DNA of 55,178 bases, taken from positions 1-55,178 of the forward strand of contig NZ_JPMD01000039.1 in assembly GCF_000732635.1 (NCBI RefSeq), in the 5' to 3' direction. The DNA comes from Clostridium sulfidigenes (GTDB taxonomy: Bacteria; Bacillota; Clostridia; Clostridiales; Clostridiaceae). Position 1 is the first letter of the stretch. Every line of letters begins with the position of its first letter. The notes beneath the pieces were generated by a model that did not search any database, was not told the origin of the DNA, and worked only from the letters and a program-made list of their open reading frames with translations. Shown here in pieces: positions 52,674-55,178 of this stretch. A program made the position numbers and the translations under genes.

Positions 52674-53363
52674 TTATTCTTTAATTAATGTATAAGTGTT
52701 TAATTCACCTTCAGGGGTACCATTAAAATAGCTAGTTCCATTAATATCATATCTAATTGCATAGGTTATACCACCTCCGCCGTCTCTTATTCCTTTTATT
52801 TGAACTTTCCCTACTGCTGGTACAATAATTTCTTTTGGTTTGTGTTTAATCATAAATGCTTCCCCTAATGGAGCATCATCTACAAGTACTTGTACATAGT
52901 CACCATCCTCACCAGCGTAATCCCAAACCCAAATTTTAGTATCATTTGTATTAGATTTATGTGTAATAGTATAATCCTGTGCTTGAGTATTTTCATCCTT
53001 TGATAAGAGAATAGTTCCTGCTGAAATAGCTGTAGATACTCTATTTTTAAGGGCATTTTTAGCTGATTCTGAAGTATCTATTTTGGATACTCCTTCAAAA
53101 ATAAGAAAACATATTCCAAAAGAAATACATATCAATCCAAAAATCTTTAATGGCTTATCTTTTCTTTTTTGCTCAATTTTTTTATTAAATTCATCATTAT
53201 TTTCTTCAATTATATTTATTTTTTTACATTCAATATCATCCTGAGCCTCACTATACTGATTATCATGAATGTTTAATTGTTCACTTGTATTCTCATTTGT
53301 ATTTATAAAATTTTTCTTAATCTTATCATTACCCTTTTTTAAACTATTTTGTTTATTACTCAT
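52674..53363 (-). CDS. Single-pass membrane protein with extracytoplasmic C-terminal domain, unknown
   Basis: 229 residues. A long polar, Asn/Glu/Lys-rich cytoplasmic N-terminus (1-75) is followed by one membrane helix (about 78-95, IFGLICISFGICFLIFEG). A C-terminal region (about 130-229), likely beta-rich, follows (TKIWVWDYAGEDGDYVQVLVDD, GKVQIKGIRDGGGGITYAIRYD). The start is ATG 53361-53363 after GAGAGG, four bases past the upstream gene stop, so co-translated. The C-terminal domain outside the membrane suggests binding of a ligand or surface partner. Family not recognised. Confidence 0.65.
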   Translation of the reverse strand: MSNKQNSLKKGNDKIKKNFINTNENTSEQLNIHDNQYSEAQDDIECKKINIIEENNDEFNKKIEQKRKDKPLKIFGLICISFGICFLIFEGVSKIDTSESAKNALKNRVSTAISAGTILLSKDENTQAQDYTITHKSNTNDTKIWVWDYAGEDGDYVQVLVDDAPLGEAFMIKHKPKEIIVPAVGKVQIKGIRDGGGGITYAIRYDINGTSYFNGTPEGELNTYTLIKE

Positions 53364-53367
53364 AAAT

Positions 53368-53817
53368 TTACCTCTCATTAATGATTTTTGCTGGCTTTAT
53401 CTTAAAATAAATGCACATTGCTAATCTACAAATAACTACCTGTAATATCATCAAAATAAAAAATACAGTATGACGAGTATTATTTTGTGTTTGATAACCA
53501 AAATTTAATATTATAAGTCCAATACCAAGAATTATTAGATTAACATAGAATATTTTTACAAATGAATACAACCATGGTAATACTCTATACATCTTCCTTA
53601 GTGGTGGTATAAGAAGAGATACTCCAGTAAAAAGCCCACACATACCTATAAATAAACCTGCTGTATTTTGACCAGCGAACCCTGAACTTCTAACTGTACT
53701 AACATCCGTTATAAAAAATAGTGGCATAAGAATTAACATTAGCAAAACTAAGCACATAGGAAAAATAAAATAAATAGTAGCAATTATATATCCTAGTAAA
53801 TTTTTTAATTTTTTCAT
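53368..53817 (-). CDS. Four-helix membrane protein, unknown
   Basis: 149 residues with four hydrophobic segments (about 8-35, 48-65, 82-102, 113-138) and short loops; basic residues at both ends suggest both termini in the cytoplasm. It starts four bases after the stop of the AAA ATPase gene, with AAAGG upstream, so translation is coupled to it. No family recognised. Probably a membrane partner of the ATPase. Confidence 0.65.
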   Translation of the reverse strand: MKKLKNLLGYIIATIYFIFPMCLVLLMLILMPLFFITDVSTVRSSGFAGQNTAGLFIGMCGLFTGVSLLIPPLRKMYRVLPWLYSFVKIFYVNLIILGIGLIILNFGYQTQNNTRHTVFFILMILQVVICRLAMCIYFKIKPAKIINER

Positions 53818-53821
53818 TTCA

Positions 53822-55178
53822 TTACAACCTTTCTATATCCGTATCAACTATAGTAGTTAAATCTTCTTTTGTTAAATCCATATCTGTACTTAATCGCATT
53901 GCTTGATTATTCACTGCTTTTTCATACAAGTTACGTACATAGCGTCCATTTCCAAACTGTGCTTCAAGTCTTACTATGTCAAGTATATCTTTAAGTTTAT
54001 CTTTAGCTAATGAATCAATTTCATATCCTTTACTCTTAAACAACATTCCAGATATCTCTATAAGCTCTTCTGTAGAGTAATCTTCAAATTTTATTATATT
54101 AGGGAATCTTGATTTTAATCCAGCATTTACATCAAGAAATTCATCCATGTCATCACTATATCCTGCTAATATGATAACTATTCTATCCCTATAATCATCC
54201 ATTAGTTTTACTAATGTATCTATTGCTTCTTTTCCAAAATCATTAGTTCCACCCTGTGAAAGTGAATAAGCTTCGTCAATGAACAGTACACCATCTATAG
54301 CTTCCATAACTTTTTCCTTAGTTTTTATTGCTGTTTGTCCAACATATCCTGCAACAAGTCCAGACCTATCTGTTTCTATTAACTTATTTGTTTTAATGAC
54401 ACCTATATTATATAAAACATCTGCTACTGTTCTTGCAACCATTGTTTTTCCTGTTCCAGGGTTCCCCTTGAATATCATATGCAACGTCTGCGTATTATCT
54501 GCTACAAGCCCAAGTTTTTTGCGTTCTCTTTGTACTCTAAGTCTTGCATTTAAACTACGTATATACTCCTTAACTTCTTCAAGTCCTATAATTTTAGATA
54601 ATTCACTTTCTAAATCAAAGTTAACTATTGATTTATCTTTAGGTTGTATATCGTCACTTATAATCATATTCATTTCATTTACAGGTATATCATTCATTGC
54701 AATTCTTGCTGATTGCTTTCTCATTATATCCTCAATATAATTTCTTACCATACGTCCATTGCCAGAATGTTCATTGGACTGTTTCTGCAATAGAATAACT
54801 TCCTCCTTAAGGACTTCACCAGCTCCTTCTCCTAGCCTAAAACCTGTATCTTTAATCATCTTTAAAGCTATTCCAAATAGCTCATCTGCTGAATAATCTG
54901 GAAAATTTATAATAAGTGGAAATCTAGATTGAAGCCCAGAGTTAGTTTTTAAAAAATCTTCCATCTCTTTCTTATATCCAGCTAGAATAATAATTATTTC
55001 TCCTCTATAATCTTCTATAAGTTTAACAAGAGTATCTATTGATTCCTTTCCAAAACCACTGTTATCATTTGCTAATGCATAGGCTTCGTCAATAAATAAG
55101 ATACCTCCTAAAGCAGATCTAAATACCTCTTCAGTTTTCTTAGCTGTTTGTCCTGCATATTCAGCCACTAATCCACTA
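53822..55178 (-). CDS. CbxX/CfxQ (SpoVK-like) AAA ATPase with two AAA domains, 5' end outside window
   Basis: About 452 residues are visible; the start lies beyond the window edge. The first AAA module is cut: its Walker A is outside, but SGLVAEYAGQTAKKTEEVF, Walker B GILFIDEAYAL and sensor region IIIILAGYKKEM are seen. The second is complete: Walker A GNPGTGKT, pore-like segment SGLVAGYVGQTAIKT, Walker B GVLFIDEAYSL and arginine finger GLKSRFPNII. The two modules are clearly duplicated. Such CbxX/CfxQ ATPases remodel protein complexes (rubisco activase, EccA of type VII secretion, SpoVK). It heads a cluster with membrane proteins. Confidence 0.88.
   Translation of the reverse strand, partial: SGLVAEYAGQTAKKTEEVFRSALGGILFIDEAYALANDNSGFGKESIDTLVKLIEDYRGEIIIILAGYKKEMEDFLKTNSGLQSRFPLIINFPDYSADELFGIALKMIKDTGFRLGEGAGEVLKEEVILLQKQSNEHSGNGRMVRNYIEDIMRKQSARIAMNDIPVNEMNMIISDDIQPKDKSIVNFDLESELSKIIGLEEVKEYIRSLNARLRVQRERKKLGLVADNTQTLHMIFKGNPGTGKTMVARTVADVLYNIGVIKTNKLIETDRSGLVAGYVGQTAIKTKEKVMEAIDGVLFIDEAYSLSQGGTNDFGKEAIDTLVKLMDDYRDRIVIILAGYSDDMDEFLDVNAGLKSRFPNIIKFEDYSTEELIEISGMLFKSKGYEIDSLAKDKLKDILDIVRLEAQFGNGRYVRNLYEKAVNNQAMRLSTDMDLTKEDLTTIVDTDIERL

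Noticed and set aside
54279..54740. 153-codon open frame on plus strand at the right edge
   Set aside because: Antisense to the AAA ATPase; no ribosome site or motif.
1..55178. CRISPR arrays, tRNA or rRNA genes, phage modules
   Set aside because: No regularly spaced repeats, no tRNA-like cloverleaf or conserved rRNA stretch and no phage structural genes were seen.

Overview
The window is AT-rich chromosomal DNA of a low-GC Gram-positive anaerobe, most likely Clostridium sensu stricto. The signs are strong AGGAGG-type ribosome binding sites, frequent TTG and GTG starts, and a gene set typical of clostridia: a rubrerythrin-like protein, a DegV protein, an LDCC-motif small protein, a NiFe hydrogenase with hyp genes, an OhrR/glutathione-peroxidase pair and an Asr-type siroheme protein. 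I see no rRNA, tRNA or CRISPR array. The species cannot be named from sequence alone.

Layout. 1-206: left end of an IS3-family element, cut by the window edge. 240-925: bioY with a BirA-type operator. 1031-4438: a minus-strand run of small hydrolases (DUF402 phosphatase-like, two 2H phosphoesterases, an MccF-like S66 peptidase and a NUDIX enzyme), all of kinds that act on nucleotides or nucleotidyl-peptides. 4470-4755: a candidate structured RNA whose core recurs inverted at 18804-18910. 4809-7222: CAP-domain exported protein, histidine phosphatase, GNAT. 7365-12966: heterodimeric ABC exporter, Fes-like esterase, GNAT. 13655-16382: 5'-nucleotidase-family enzyme, RDD-like and YgjV-like membrane proteins. 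16585-17675: a complete IS1595-family element with 8-bp target duplication. 17815-19096: Mrp/ApbC ATPase and a 55-residue zinc-ribbon protein. 19486-22959: peptide ABC transporter genes (binding protein and two permeases) with no ATPase genes. 23080-29503: DegV, rubrerythrin-like protein, speD-speE, two small proteins, a chemotaxis receptor.

29791-37582 is one minus-strand NiFe-hydrogenase operon. In transcription order it has small subunit, large subunit, maturation protease, hypA, hypF, hypC, hypD, hypE. hypB is absent, hypF carries a one-base frameshift, and one cysteine ligand of the proximal Fe-S cluster is glutamate. Divergent from it, gpx-ohrR (37785-38775) has a clear promoter and an OhrR-type operator. 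Next come a siroheme/ferredoxin protein and a LysR regulator broken inside an 11-base homopolymer, which is either phase variation or a sequencing error.

41053-51925 holds housekeeping and accessory genes: YkvA, acyl-ACP thioesterase, patatin, two MATE transporters, a CmpB-like membrane protein, carbonic anhydrase, a PadR/permease-prefix pair, a MerR regulator and a Bax-inhibitor-1 protein. One MATE gene (48605-49939) has a MerR-type promoter with a 19-bp spacer filled by a palindrome, directly behind the MerR gene. 51949-52377 is a hemerythrin lacking one usual iron ligand. The right edge (52493-55178) holds a minus-strand cluster of a two-domain CbxX/CfxQ-type AAA ATPase (cut by the window end) and three membrane proteins of unknown function, which is the best candidate here for an undescribed multi-protein system.
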